NCBI GenBank assembly: GCA_020636475.1
Contig: JACJXU010000002.1
Span: 273,501-337,500, forward strand
Source: Chitinophagales bacterium
GTDB taxonomy: Bacteria; Bacteroidota; Bacteroidia; Chitinophagales; UBA2359
DNA length: 64,000 bases
Direction: 5' to 3'
Positions 26,240-33,998 of this stretch are shown here, one piece after another; the stretch's first letter is position 1, and the number at the start of each line of letters is the position of its first letter. Under the pieces are notes generated by a model. The model did no database searches. It worked only from the letters and a program-made list of their open reading frames with translations, and was not told the origin of the DNA. The translations under genes were made by a program, and so were the position numbers.

Positions 26240-27829
26240 TTAATTAGAATTTAATGTATTGCTGGGTGTTGGCATGTCCCAGATGTTTATCGAAAATAGT
26301 GTGTTTGGAGTGAAGGCTATATTTCCATCATTTATTATTTCAATTGTAAAACTATTTGCATTTATTATCCAAGGACCTGTTTGAGAAATATTGCTTGTTT
26401 GAATATTGTTAATGATACCTGTTGTTGTTTTTTCCTTTAATTGCCATTGATCACTAGAAGGAAGAAATTCAAAATAATACGTAAATGAATTACTATTTGA
26501 AATGTTAGAAATGTTAATGGTACCGTTACCATTACCTATTAATCTTACAGGATTTGATATTATTAATCCACCGTTAGTTTGACCCAGTACAATATATGTG
26601 GCATCATAAGGGTCGTTAGAACTTAATGTATTAGTTCTTCTTACTGCATATTCCAAGTTCCAGTCAATCGGATCCGAGCATCTGCTCCCCACCACTCCAT
26701 TTCCGTCAATTGATTGTCCGAATGATACTCTTACAAATTCTTTTGCTTCAAAATTTCTAAAATATAATGATCTGGGATATAAAATAACTGAATTCCCTGG
26801 AGCATCAACAGAAAAAATTTCAGTTTCCATTGGTTTAGGAATGTTATCTTCATCAATTGATGGCAATCCATCATCATTACTTTCTTCATTTTGAGTAGGA
26901 TATGGTTTGTGATTATGTTTTACATTACTTGAATTCTCATTTAAATAATACTCATTTTCATTAGCTCTTCGAGTTATATCATAATTAATTCCCAAATTAT
27001 TTAACTCTTGTTCAATACCAAATGGTTTTATCTCAAATTCAAATAAAATTCTGCCTCCGAACATTCCATCTTGTTGGGGAGTGAAATTAGGTATGGGATA
27101 ATACGAGCCAAAACCGTATAATGTTCCATCACTTGATGTAAATGGGGTAATAAATGCAGTTGAATAAGTAAACAATGAAAGTAGTGTTGGTTCATCAATT
27201 CCTAAAGAGGCGGGTGTTGGTGTTGGTAATCTATCTTTATACACATTCTTTTTTTCCACCCAAATAGCCGTAGCCTTTACCTCATCTTGCGCTATCCCAT
27301 CAAGTGTCGCTTTAATAGAGATATCTCTTACCGAATTGCTTACGTCAGTAGCTTCAATCCATAGGGTTTTGGGCAAATCGCTTACCGGAATAATAGTACT
27401 GGCGGGCGTTCCCTTCGTGCTTTTTTCCCATAGTTTTATGTTTCCGGTAGTTGTTAATACTACAGGAGGACAATCTTTTACAACAGCCGATTTTGTACTT
27501 ATCACCAATTTCATCAAGTCCACCTCGTCTCTGCCTGCGGCTGTAGCTGTCACATCATTATCATCTTTGTCTGTAGTGCCATCACCATCCGTATCGTTTT
27601 TGTTGGCTACCGTTACAGCCCCCACAGAAGTTTCTTTGGCATTTGCTACTTCATTCCCGCCATAGGGTTTGTATAAGCCATTGAAGATAGCCAAGTCCAC
27701 TTTTGTAGCACAGACGCAATCTTCGTATAAAAACGTGGAATATTTATCTGCTTTCTCTACGCCCAAAGTATCTATTTTGTCTTGTGCTATCAGTTGCTGA
27801 CAAAAACAGATGCCCATTATAAAAGCCAT
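26240..27829 (-). CDS. Large secreted protein of unknown function
   Basis: 529 residues. The N-terminus ends in LIAQDK, a usual signal-peptidase site of this organism, but the n-region is poor: from 27849, in another phase, the sequence reads MKNKFTLW, and one added base would give a complete signal (MKNKFTLW joined to AFIMGICFCQQLIAQ). The protein contains NDTDGDGTTDKDDND, a thrombospondin-3-like calcium loop, and a C-terminal half that looks like beta-sandwich secretion domains (PWIINANSFTIEIINDGNIA). No clear type A or B sorting domain is seen. It is the first gene of the minus-strand secreted set. Confidence 0.65.
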   Translation of the reverse strand: MAFIMGICFCQQLIAQDKIDTLGVEKADKYSTFLYEDCVCATKVDLAIFNGLYKPYGGNEVANAKETSVGAVTVANKNDTDGDGTTDKDDNDVTATAAGRDEVDLMKLVISTKSAVVKDCPPVVLTTTGNIKLWEKSTKGTPASTIIPVSDLPKTLWIEATDVSNSVRDISIKATLDGIAQDEVKATAIWVEKKNVYKDRLPTPTPASLGIDEPTLLSLFTYSTAFITPFTSSDGTLYGFGSYYPIPNFTPQQDGMFGGRILFEFEIKPFGIEQELNNLGINYDITRRANENEYYLNENSSNVKHNHKPYPTQNEESNDDGLPSIDEDNIPKPMETEIFSVDAPGNSVILYPRSLYFRNFEAKEFVRVSFGQSIDGNGVVGSRCSDPIDWNLEYAVRRTNTLSSNDPYDATYIVLGQTNGGLIISNPVRLIGNGNGTINISNISNSNSFTYYFEFLPSSDQWQLKEKTTTGIINNIQTSNISQTGPWIINANSFTIEIINDGNIAFTPNTLFSINIWDMPTPSNTLNSN

Positions 27830-28050
27830 AGTGTAAACTTATTTTTCATATTGCGTGGTTTTATTAGTTCTGTACTAAATTTTGCTAAAAGTACACTAAG
27901 TTATTTTACTTTTTCATTACATTTTAGGGCGTTTATCAGAAGTTATTTGCTATATAAAAACTTGTAAAATTTTGATTAATAATGCTTTATGCCTAATTTT
28001 TTTGTTGTTTTATCGGAAAAATAGTAGAAAAATAAGGGAAAAGTTTTTTT

Positions 28051-28347
28051 ATACCAAAATAGAATAGCTATTATGTATTAAAAAAGGTAAAAATCTTTTT
28101 TCGCCGTATAGCAGTTTTTGGGCGTTAAAAATTTTTGAAGCCTTGGAAAAAATTTAGCCCCAAAACTGCGGTTTTGCCCGTAGAGGGCAAAAATACCTTG
28201 AAAAAAGTGTCGTTTCTGCTTCGTTTTCTTTGGACAAGCAAAGAAAATGAAGAAGACCAAAGCATTGTTTGTACCCAAAGCTGCGGGGCGAGTACTTACC
28301 CTTAATAATACCTAAACCAATACGCAACTTTCATACGGTTTTGGTAT
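28051..28347 (+). repeat. Dispersed element type A, copy 3
   Basis: 297 bp from ATACCAAAATAGAATAGC to ACGGTTTTGGTAT, with the same hairpin core as the copies at 2.3-3.0 kb. A small deletion and changes break the ORFs seen in copies 1 and 2. It lies in the gap between the divergent 27829 and 28467 genes. The rest of the gap (27850-28050) shows nothing recognisable. Confidence 0.85.
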
Positions 28348-28349
28348 TA

Positions 28350-28397
28350 ACCGTAAAGTTTTAGCTTTTGCTAAGGTGCTTTACGGTTTTTTTGTAT
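28350..28397 (+). terminator. Hairpin with T-run just after element A copy 3
   Basis: ACCGTAAAG pairs with CTTTACGGT over an inner TTTAGC/GCTAAGG-type pairing, followed by at least seven T on the plus strand. No plus-strand gene lies upstream, so it either ends antisense transcripts coming through the repeat or acts as a leader attenuator for the metalloprotease gene 70 bp downstream. Confidence 0.7.
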
Positions 28398-28466
28398 AAA
28401 TGAAGTATATTTGCCTACACTTGTTTTTGTGTAAAAATTTATTGCCAAAATATTTAAACTATTTCT

Positions 28467-30167
28467 ATGAAAAAACAAATTTTGTATTCCCTTATTTTTC
28501 TTTTGGGAAACTTTTCACTCTTATCCGCACAAGTATTTCACTGTATGTCGGATAAAATAGTGGAAAATACGCCGGCTCTGCAAGAAGCCTACGCCAAAAC
28601 CTTCGATTTTGCGAAAGAACACGCCCAAAAATACACCAAACAGCAAGGCACTGTTTACCAAGTACCAGTAGTGGTGCATATAGTTTATAATACGCCGGAA
28701 CAAAACCTTTCCGATGCCATAGTGATGTCGCAAATAGACGTGCTGAACGAAAATTTTCGCCGCATGAACGCCGACACATCGAACACGCGGGCGGTTTTTA
28801 AAAATAGAGCCGGCGATGCCGAAATCGAATTTTATTTGGCAACCACCGACCCCAACGGAAATCCTACCAACGGTATTACGCGTACGCAAACTGATGTGAC
28901 TACTTTTTTTGACGCAGGCGACCTCACCGCAATTTTAGATGCTATGGAAGCCTGCAATATCGACCCTTTAGATTTGCTTACGGGCAATATTACACCAGAG
29001 CAAGAAGCCTGCTTAGACGAACAGCTCGCCAGCACGGGAAGTGGAGACTCTGAGTTTTTGGATAAAGTAAAATTTGCGGCAAATGGCGGCGCAGATGCTT
29101 GGGACACACAACATTACCTCAATATTTGGGTTTGTAATTTGTCTTTGGATTTGTTTGGTACTCCCACGCCGGCAGTTTTGGGTTTTGCCTATCCGCCTAC
29201 TATTGCACCGAATTGGCCCGAAGGTACGCTACCGGACAATATACAACAAGTTGATGGTGTAGTAATTCACTACCAGGCTTTTGGGCGCAATAATCCTACG
29301 GCAGATGTTTTGGCAGGTACCAATGATTTAGGGCGTACTTGCGTACACGAAGTAGGGCATTACTTGGGTTTGCGCCATATTTGGGGCGACGGACCTTGCG
29401 CAGAAGATGACGGAATTTCCGATACACCGCCTATGGCAGAGCAGTCAAGTTCCGATTGTGATTTTAACAAAAACTCTTGCACCGACAACGACCCTATTAC
29501 CGGAACAGACTTGCCCGATATGGTAGAAAATTACATGGATTATTCTTCGGAGTATTGCCAAAATATGTTTTCAGATGAACAAATCGGCATTATGCGTAGC
29601 ATGCTGGAAACTGCCAGAGTAGAGCTTATAAACTTTACGCCGCCTACGCCTATCATAGCAGATTTCGCTTCGGACAAACAAGCGGTGTATGCGCAGGAGT
29701 CAATTTTGTTTGTAGCTACGGCTACGGGTACAGGCGATTTGGTATATACTTGGGATTTTGGCGATGGTTCTACGGGCGATGGAGCAACTACAACACATAG
29801 CTATGCCCAAAGTGGTGTTTATACGGTAAGTTTGCACGTAACCAATGGAGAAGTAGAAACAACCATCGAAAAAGAAAATTATATTGTAGTAGCGGCAGAA
29901 GTAATTGGTTTTGAAAATATTGACAATCAATTTGAAATGTTCCCGAATCCTACGCGCAACACTTTGTATGTAAAAACTGCCCAAAACCAAAATATTGTTT
30001 CCGCCACCGTATTCGATAGTTACGGAAAAATAAGTGAAGTAGCTTTCGATTCGAAAGGAGAAAATGTACAAATTTTTACGGAAACATTAAGTTCGGGTGT
30101 TTATATGCTACAACTACAACTTGCCGATGGAAAATTGCTTGCGGCAAAATTTAGTGTGCTTAAATAA
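28467..30167 (+). CDS. Secreted M43-type zinc metalloprotease with PKD and T9SS domains
   Basis: 566 residues. The signal peptide is ILYSLIFLLGNFSLLSAQ. The catalytic domain contains the metzincin zinc motif HEVGHYLGLRH starting at His294, followed by IWGDGPCAEDDGISDTP and a Met-turn candidate in MVENYMDYSSEYC, as in pappalysin/cytophagalysin (M43) enzymes. A PKD domain follows (TWDFGDGSTGDG ... VYTVSLHVTNG, about 395-475), then a type A sorting domain (FEMFPNPTRNTLYV ... SGVYMLQLQLADG). The enzyme should be exported and degrade extracellular protein. A TATATTTG -7-like box is at 28406-28413. Confidence 0.95.
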   Translation: MKKQILYSLIFLLGNFSLLSAQVFHCMSDKIVENTPALQEAYAKTFDFAKEHAQKYTKQQGTVYQVPVVVHIVYNTPEQNLSDAIVMSQIDVLNENFRRMNADTSNTRAVFKNRAGDAEIEFYLATTDPNGNPTNGITRTQTDVTTFFDAGDLTAILDAMEACNIDPLDLLTGNITPEQEACLDEQLASTGSGDSEFLDKVKFAANGGADAWDTQHYLNIWVCNLSLDLFGTPTPAVLGFAYPPTIAPNWPEGTLPDNIQQVDGVVIHYQAFGRNNPTADVLAGTNDLGRTCVHEVGHYLGLRHIWGDGPCAEDDGISDTPPMAEQSSSDCDFNKNSCTDNDPITGTDLPDMVENYMDYSSEYCQNMFSDEQIGIMRSMLETARVELINFTPPTPIIADFASDKQAVYAQESILFVATATGTGDLVYTWDFGDGSTGDGATTTHSYAQSGVYTVSLHVTNGEVETTIEKENYIVVAAEVIGFENIDNQFEMFPNPTRNTLYVKTAQNQNIVSATVFDSYGKISEVAFDSKGENVQIFTETLSSGVYMLQLQLADGKLLAAKFSVLK

Positions 30168-30209
30168 AAACTTTGGAAATTTAGTATAAAATGCTATAAA
30201 ACCAAGCAC

Positions 30210-30240
30210 TTATCCACATTGTGGAAAAATATGTGGATAA
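30210..30240. other. Cluster of three DnaA-box matches
   Basis: TTATCCACA at 30210-30218 and its reverse complement TGTGGATAA at 30232-30240 are exact matches to the bacterial DnaA-box consensus. Between them TGTGGAAAA at 30220-30228 is the reverse complement of TTTTCCACA, which fits the relaxed TTWTNCACA. The outer pair makes an 11-bp perfect inverted repeat. The left flank (30168-30209) is AT-rich. This may be an origin, a DnaA-titration site or a DnaA-regulated site; a simple stem-loop is the other reading. Confidence 0.5.
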
Positions 30241-30249
30241 GAAGACATA

Positions 30250-31068
30250 TTATGCCAAGATTTCCCAAATATTGGGGAACTTGGCATATTTTTTTTGTAG
30301 TTTTTCAGCCTGTTGCTTATTTTCAAACAAAGCAAAAACAGCCGAACCGCTACCACTCATAGCAGCATAAGTAGCGTGGTGGGCGTACAAATCGTCAATA
30401 ATATTTTGGATAAGGGGAAAATGCTGACAAATTGCTGCCTCAAAGTCGTTTTTCAATATATTTTGCCATTTTTCGATAGGAAGTGCGCTTATTTCTTGTA
30501 AGGAAACACGCAGCTCCGAAGCCGAAACTTGCCGATAAGCCCAAGCCGTATTTACAATTACATTGGGATAGACTACAAAAATTTGCCAATCTTTCAGCGA
30601 TAAGTTTATGGGCGTAAATATTTCGCCGCGACCTGTTGCTAAAGTTGCTTTATTTTCGATAAAAAAACTGCAATCACTACCCAAAGTCGCCGCATACGCC
30701 ATCAGTTTTTCGGGTGAAAGTTGTAGCGAAAATAATTCATTGAGTATTTTCAACGTAAAAGCAGCGTCTGCCGAACCGCCGCCTAAGCCGGCACCAATAG
30801 GAATTTTTTTCAGTAAATGAATTTCCACAGGCGGAAGCTCGAAATCTTTTGCCAAAAGATGATAGGCACGCTCACACAAATTGCCATTTTGTTCGGTAGC
30901 AATTTCGTTGCCATACAGCCGAAAACTTTGTTTTGCCGAAGGCACTATTTCCAAAGCATCACGCCAAGGAATGGGATAAAAAATAGTTTCGATATCGTGA
31001 AATCCATCGCTGCGGCGGCGACAAATATGCAAGCCTAAATTTATTTTTGCATTAGGAAAAACCAGCAT
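30250..31068 (-). CDS. ispE: 4-diphosphocytidyl-2-C-methyl-D-erythritol kinase
   Basis: A 272-residue GHMP kinase that phosphorylates CDP-methylerythritol in the MEP isoprenoid pathway. Clear motifs are PNAKINLGLHICRRRSDGFH at the N-terminus, the ATP loop KKIPIGAGLGGGSADAA and the C-terminal MSGSGSAVFALFE. The length is normal (about 270-290). It overlaps the stop of the DUF58 gene upstream by one base, so it is translated from the same message. Confidence 0.96.
   Translation of the reverse strand: MLVFPNAKINLGLHICRRRSDGFHDIETIFYPIPWRDALEIVPSAKQSFRLYGNEIATEQNGNLCERAYHLLAKDFELPPVEIHLLKKIPIGAGLGGGSADAAFTLKILNELFSLQLSPEKLMAYAATLGSDCSFFIENKATLATGRGEIFTPINLSLKDWQIFVVYPNVIVNTAWAYRQVSASELRVSLQEISALPIEKWQNILKNDFEAAICQHFPLIQNIIDDLYAHHATYAAMSGSGSAVFALFENKQQAEKLQKKYAKFPNIWEILA
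30251..30298 (+). terminator. Terminator of the metalloprotease gene, inside the 3' end of ispE
   Basis: ATGCCAAG pairs with CTTGGCAT, with an inner TTCCC/GGGGAA pairing, followed by eight T on the plus strand. The structure overlaps the last 16 codons of the convergent ispE gene, so its stem is also coding sequence on the other strand. Confidence 0.75.
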
Positions 31069-31988
31069 TATGCCATCATTTTGATTCGTTTTGCCAAATA
31101 AGGAAGTAATACTTGCGTGAAATCTTGGTTGATGTCGGCAGTTACCAAATCAATTTTGTACTGGGTACAGCGCAAATGTAGTTCTTTAAACGCTTTATGC
31201 ACTTGCTGGCGATAATAACTTTTTACTTGCGCTGCCTGAATTTTTACGCTTTCGCCCGTTTCCATATCAATAAATTCGTAAGGGCGATTTTCAAAATCGA
31301 AATCCGCTTCCAATTTTTTGTCGAATACATGAAAAAGAATTACTTCGTGTTTGTTGTATTTCAGGTGTTGCAATGCAGCAAAAAGCTCGTCATTATCTTC
31401 ATTGCTTTCAAACATATCGCTGAAAATGAGCACCATAGAACGTTTGTGAACATTTTCGGCTATTTGGTGGAGGCAGTCCGCTGCATTGGTTTTTTTGTGT
31501 TTGGACGGCGCATCTAAATACTGCTGAAGCGTACTGAGCAACAGATTGTGATGAATGCTGGTAGAGCGCGCAATGGTATGATAATCCACATTTTCGCTAA
31601 AAACGGACAAACCCACCGCATCGCGTTGTTTTTTCAGAATATTCATTAGCGAAGCAGCAGCAACGCAAGAAAAGCGCAATTTGTTGTTGGGCGTATTTTC
31701 GGGAAAATACATAGAACTGGAGGCATCAATAACCACTTGACAGCGCAAATTGGTTTCTTCTTCGTAGCGTTTCACGTACATACGGTCGGTGCGGGCATAC
31801 ACTTTCCAGTCCACATTGCGCAGCGAATCGCCGCTATTGTACAGCCGATGCTCGGCAAATTCTACCGAAAATCCGTGAAAAGGGCTTTTGTGCAAGCCAA
31901 TGATAAAACCTTCCACCACTTGTCGGGCAATAATTTCGAGATTATTGAACTGGTGGAGTTCCTGAAGCGTGATAAATTTTTGTTCCAA
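31068..31988 (-). CDS. DUF58 (von Willebrand A-like) protein
   Basis: 306 residues. It contains the DUF58 signature GDSLRNVDWKVYARTDRMYV and a VWA-like MIDAS strand (CQVVIDASSSMYF). DUF58 proteins usually sit in an operon with a MoxR AAA+ ATPase and other VWA/BatA membrane proteins and are thought to work in assembling or activating partner proteins. Here the partner operon is absent and the gene is joined to ispE. The start codon appears to be TTG at 31988, placed directly before the conserved EQKFITLQEL. Confidence 0.9.
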   Translation of the reverse strand: MEQKFITLQELHQFNNLEIIARQVVEGFIIGLHKSPFHGFSVEFAEHRLYNSGDSLRNVDWKVYARTDRMYVKRYEEETNLRCQVVIDASSSMYFPENTPNNKLRFSCVAAASLMNILKKQRDAVGLSVFSENVDYHTIARSTSIHHNLLLSTLQQYLDAPSKHKKTNAADCLHQIAENVHKRSMVLIFSDMFESNEDNDELFAALQHLKYNKHEVILFHVFDKKLEADFDFENRPYEFIDMETGESVKIQAAQVKSYYRQQVHKAFKELHLRCTQYKIDLVTADINQDFTQVLLPYLAKRIKMMA

Positions 31989-32124
31989 AATGTACGATTA
32001 ATGTTATCTGTGACAATTAAAACGATATTTATGCCAAAGTGTTACAAATTTGGGTGAAAAAAGAAATTTAGCATAGATGTCAATTAAAATGCGACAAGCA
32101 AAATTACGCAAATAATAGCTATTT

Positions 32125-32216
32125 ATGCTAAAATCGAATAATCATTGCGTATTAATAATGGTTAGTTTCAAGTGCCTTTTCGCGTGTAAGGGAGAAAGCT
32201 AAAATGCTTGGACTAA
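32125..32216 (-). repeat. Decayed half of dispersed element type B
   Basis: Starts ATGCTAAAATCGAATAATC and continues TATTAATAATGG, AAGTGCCTTTTCG and AGGGAGAAAGCTAAAATGC. This aligns with about 80 percent identity by eye to the reverse complement of the right half of the element at 51091-51255. The second half and the matching hairpin arm are lost. The gap 31989-32453 holds this element, a spacer repeat at 32352-32428 and otherwise nothing recognisable. Confidence 0.65.
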
Positions 32217-32351
32217 AATATTTGTTTTATAGTTTTTTTAGTTGCCAAATTTGAGTATTCTTGCTAAGAATCGAGGTGATAGTAATTATTGGAAAAATAT
32301 TTTATTTGGATAAATAAAATTTATATAGGTAAAGTAAATGGATGTTGTATA

Positions 32352-32428
32352 TTTGCCCAAGGTGAGGCGGATTTTTACTAAACTACTACACTTGCAAACT
32401 CCGTTTAGGTGTTGTAACTTCGTGAAGC
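32352..32428 (+). repeat. Cassette-spacer repeat D, copy 1
   Basis: Contains CAAGGTGAGGCGG, ACTAAACTACTACACTTGC and a small palindrome CTTCGTGAAG. The same series is found at 33890-33968 upstream of the restriction-modification gene. It ends near CGTTGTGTACTATA, 12 bases before the next gene. The layout resembles the recombination sites between integron cassettes, but the match to attC core sites is imperfect. Confidence 0.5.
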
Positions 32429-32453
32429 ACGCCGCGCGTTGTGTACTATAAAG

Positions 32454-32996
32454 ATGAAAAAAATAGAAACAGATAAAAATGGAGAACTAAGCACCAAAGA
32501 TTCAAATTATTTTGGTGGTAAATTTTCAATATGGGAGAAAGTAAGAAAAAAGGGCATTGGTTCTCCGAAAATAATATATGATTCGGGGATTGCAGAATTC
32601 GACAAATTAAAAAGAAACGTTGAAGGAGAAATTAGTTTTGTGAATTTCGAGTTACTAAAAAATGGATTGATTTTACGCTTGAATTTGAACCAGAGATTTA
32701 GTTGTGTAGGAATTAAACTGGATGAATTAATAGAAATAAACCTTGTCGGTTATCGAGTTAAAATTAAGCGAAAGAAATATGGAAAAATGGAAACAAAGAT
32801 CGTTCATCGTGGAGAATTGGAATTCGTTGAAATAAATGAAACCGCCAAATTTGTAGTAATAGTCAGAGAATTTGAGAGCCTTAGAAAATATTTTGAAAAA
32901 GAAGAATTGAGAGAGAAGCTCAGATTTTCAATTAGCACGAATCCACCCGAAAAAGATTATGGACATCTATTAGAAATTCTTGGAATTTTTAATTAG
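32454..32996 (+). CDS. Hypothetical accessory protein
   Basis: 180 residues from the ATG at 32454 (a TTG at 32439 is less likely). It is charged, Lys/Glu-rich and without signal peptide or membrane segment; stretches such as LILRLNLNQRFSCVGIKLDE and INLVGYRVKIKRKKYGKME suggest a small beta-rich domain. I recognise no family. It is a single gene between two repeated spacers, like a cassette. Its high A content resembles that of the following toxin-antitoxin genes rather than the housekeeping genes. Confidence 0.6.
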   Translation: MKKIETDKNGELSTKDSNYFGGKFSIWEKVRKKGIGSPKIIYDSGIAEFDKLKRNVEGEISFVNFELLKNGLILRLNLNQRFSCVGIKLDELIEINLVGYRVKIKRKKYGKMETKIVHRGELEFVEINETAKFVVIVREFESLRKYFEKEELREKLRFSISTNPPEKDYGHLLEILGIFN

Positions 32997-33011
32997 AAAA
33001 AATATGGTAAA

Positions 33012-33037
33012 CAACGGTTTGGTCAAAATAGTCGCTC
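33012..33037 (+). repeat. Cassette-spacer repeat, partial
   Basis: TTGGTCAAAATAGTCGCTCC followed by GCTTCCACC recurs at 33873-33890 as TTGGTCAAAATAGTGGCTTC followed by GCTCCC. It lies directly after the hypothetical gene, as the second copy lies after the antitoxin gene. Confidence 0.45.
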
Positions 33038-33088
33038 CGCTTCCACCTTGTGCGATACTGTATCTAAACTCACGTACGAAAAAATAAG

Positions 33089-33119
33089 TTGCAAAATTTG
33101 GAAACTTTATTTATCTTTG
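33089..33119 (+). promoter_or_regulatory. Promoter of the toxin-antitoxin pair
   Basis: TTG at 33089-33091, a 20-base spacer and TATCTTTG at 33112-33119 fit the Bacteroidota consensus. The first possible start codon is 12 bases downstream. Confidence 0.6.
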
Positions 33120-33135
33120 ACAAAAATTTAATGAA

Positions 33136-33468
33136 GTGAGATTTTTTGAAACAAAATTTTTAGATGAAGCAAGAGATTTTGTTAAAAGTCTCGATTTAAA
33201 AACTGCGAAAAAAATCTTTTACAACATTGATTTGGCCGAACAAACAAATGACCCAAAGTTATTCAAAAAACTCAATGAAAATATTTGGGAATTTAGAACG
33301 AGATATGCAGGAAATTAATTTAGACTTCTTGCATTTTGGGACAAAACCGAAAATGAAAACACTTTGGTTTTTGCAACTCACGGGCTTATAAAGAAAATGA
33401 GTAAAGTCCCAATAAAAGAAATTCAAAAGGCGGAAAAAATTATGTTCAACTACTTTAATAATAAATAA
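33136..33468 (+). pseudogene. HigB/Gp49-family toxin, interrupted
   Basis: The frame from GTG 33136 encodes RFFETKFLDEARDFVKSLDL and IWEFRTRYAGN, stops at a TAA at 33316-33318, and continues in the same frame FRLLAFWDKTENENTLVFAT, HGLIKKMSKVPIKEIQKAEK to a second stop at 33468. Together these make a normal RelE/HigB-type (phage Gp49-like) toxin of about 110 residues, an mRNA interferase. One nonsense codon splits it. An ATG at 33131 would give the usual MKVRFF start if one base were added, so the start may be damaged as well. It ends 1 bp before the antitoxin gene. Confidence 0.8.
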
Positions 33469-33469
33469 A

Positions 33470-33796
33470 ATGGCAAAAGAAAAAATAAAATCCTACTCTC
33501 TTGAAGAGATGAAAAATGAATTTATCGGAAAAGTAGGTACAAAAGAAAGAGATGATTATGAATATGAATTGAGAATGGACATCTTGGGGAAAATGATAAA
33601 AGCGGCAAGACAGGAAAGAAATTTAACCCAAGAACAACTTGGAGAACTTGTCGGTGTTCAAAAATCTCAAATTTCTAAACTTGAAAGCAGTGCAAATAGT
33701 GCCACTATTGACACTATTTTACGAGTTTTTCGTGCATTAAAGGCAGAAATAAATTTCAATGTAAAAATTGAAGATGATTATTTGCAACTCGTATAA
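33470..33796 (+). CDS. XRE-family antitoxin (HigA-like)
   Basis: 108 residues. An XRE helix-turn-helix lies at about residues 38-92 (MIKAARQERNLTQEQLGELV, GVQKSQISKLES). The N-terminal extension SLEEMKNEFIGKVGTKERDD is typical of antitoxins paired with Gp49-like toxins. It would bind the toxin and repress their shared promoter. The gene is intact although its toxin partner is broken, a common end state of such modules. Confidence 0.88.
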   Translation: MAKEKIKSYSLEEMKNEFIGKVGTKERDDYEYELRMDILGKMIKAARQERNLTQEQLGELVGVQKSQISKLESSANSATIDTILRVFRALKAEINFNVKIEDDYLQLV

Positions 33797-33867
33797 AATA
33801 GCAATGGCACAAAACTGAACTTTTGTGCTTCGTTTTCCGCTCTTCACAAATACCCGAACCCTTGGTC

Positions 33868-33968
33868 AAAATAGTGGCTTCGCTCCCATTTTGCTCAAGG
33901 TGAGGCGGATTTTACTAAAATACTGCACTTGCAAACTTCATTGCTGCTTCGTAAATTTGTGAAGCTGC
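33868..33968 (+). repeat. Cassette-spacer repeat D, copy 2
   Basis: Combines the segment also found at 33012 (TTGGTCAAAATAGTGG) with the segment found at 32352 (CTCAAGGTGAGGCGGA, ACTAAAATACTGCACTTGC) and ends in a palindrome GCTTCGTAAATTTGTGAAGC. It fills the gap between the antitoxin and the restriction-modification gene. Confidence 0.5.
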
Positions 33969-33998
33969 CCCATTATCCGGCATACGAAGAAAGAATAA

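Noticed and set aside
30205..30245. The inverted repeat as an ordinary intrinsic terminator
   Set aside because: No T-run follows the stem on either strand, and a better plus-strand terminator lies just downstream at 30251-30298.
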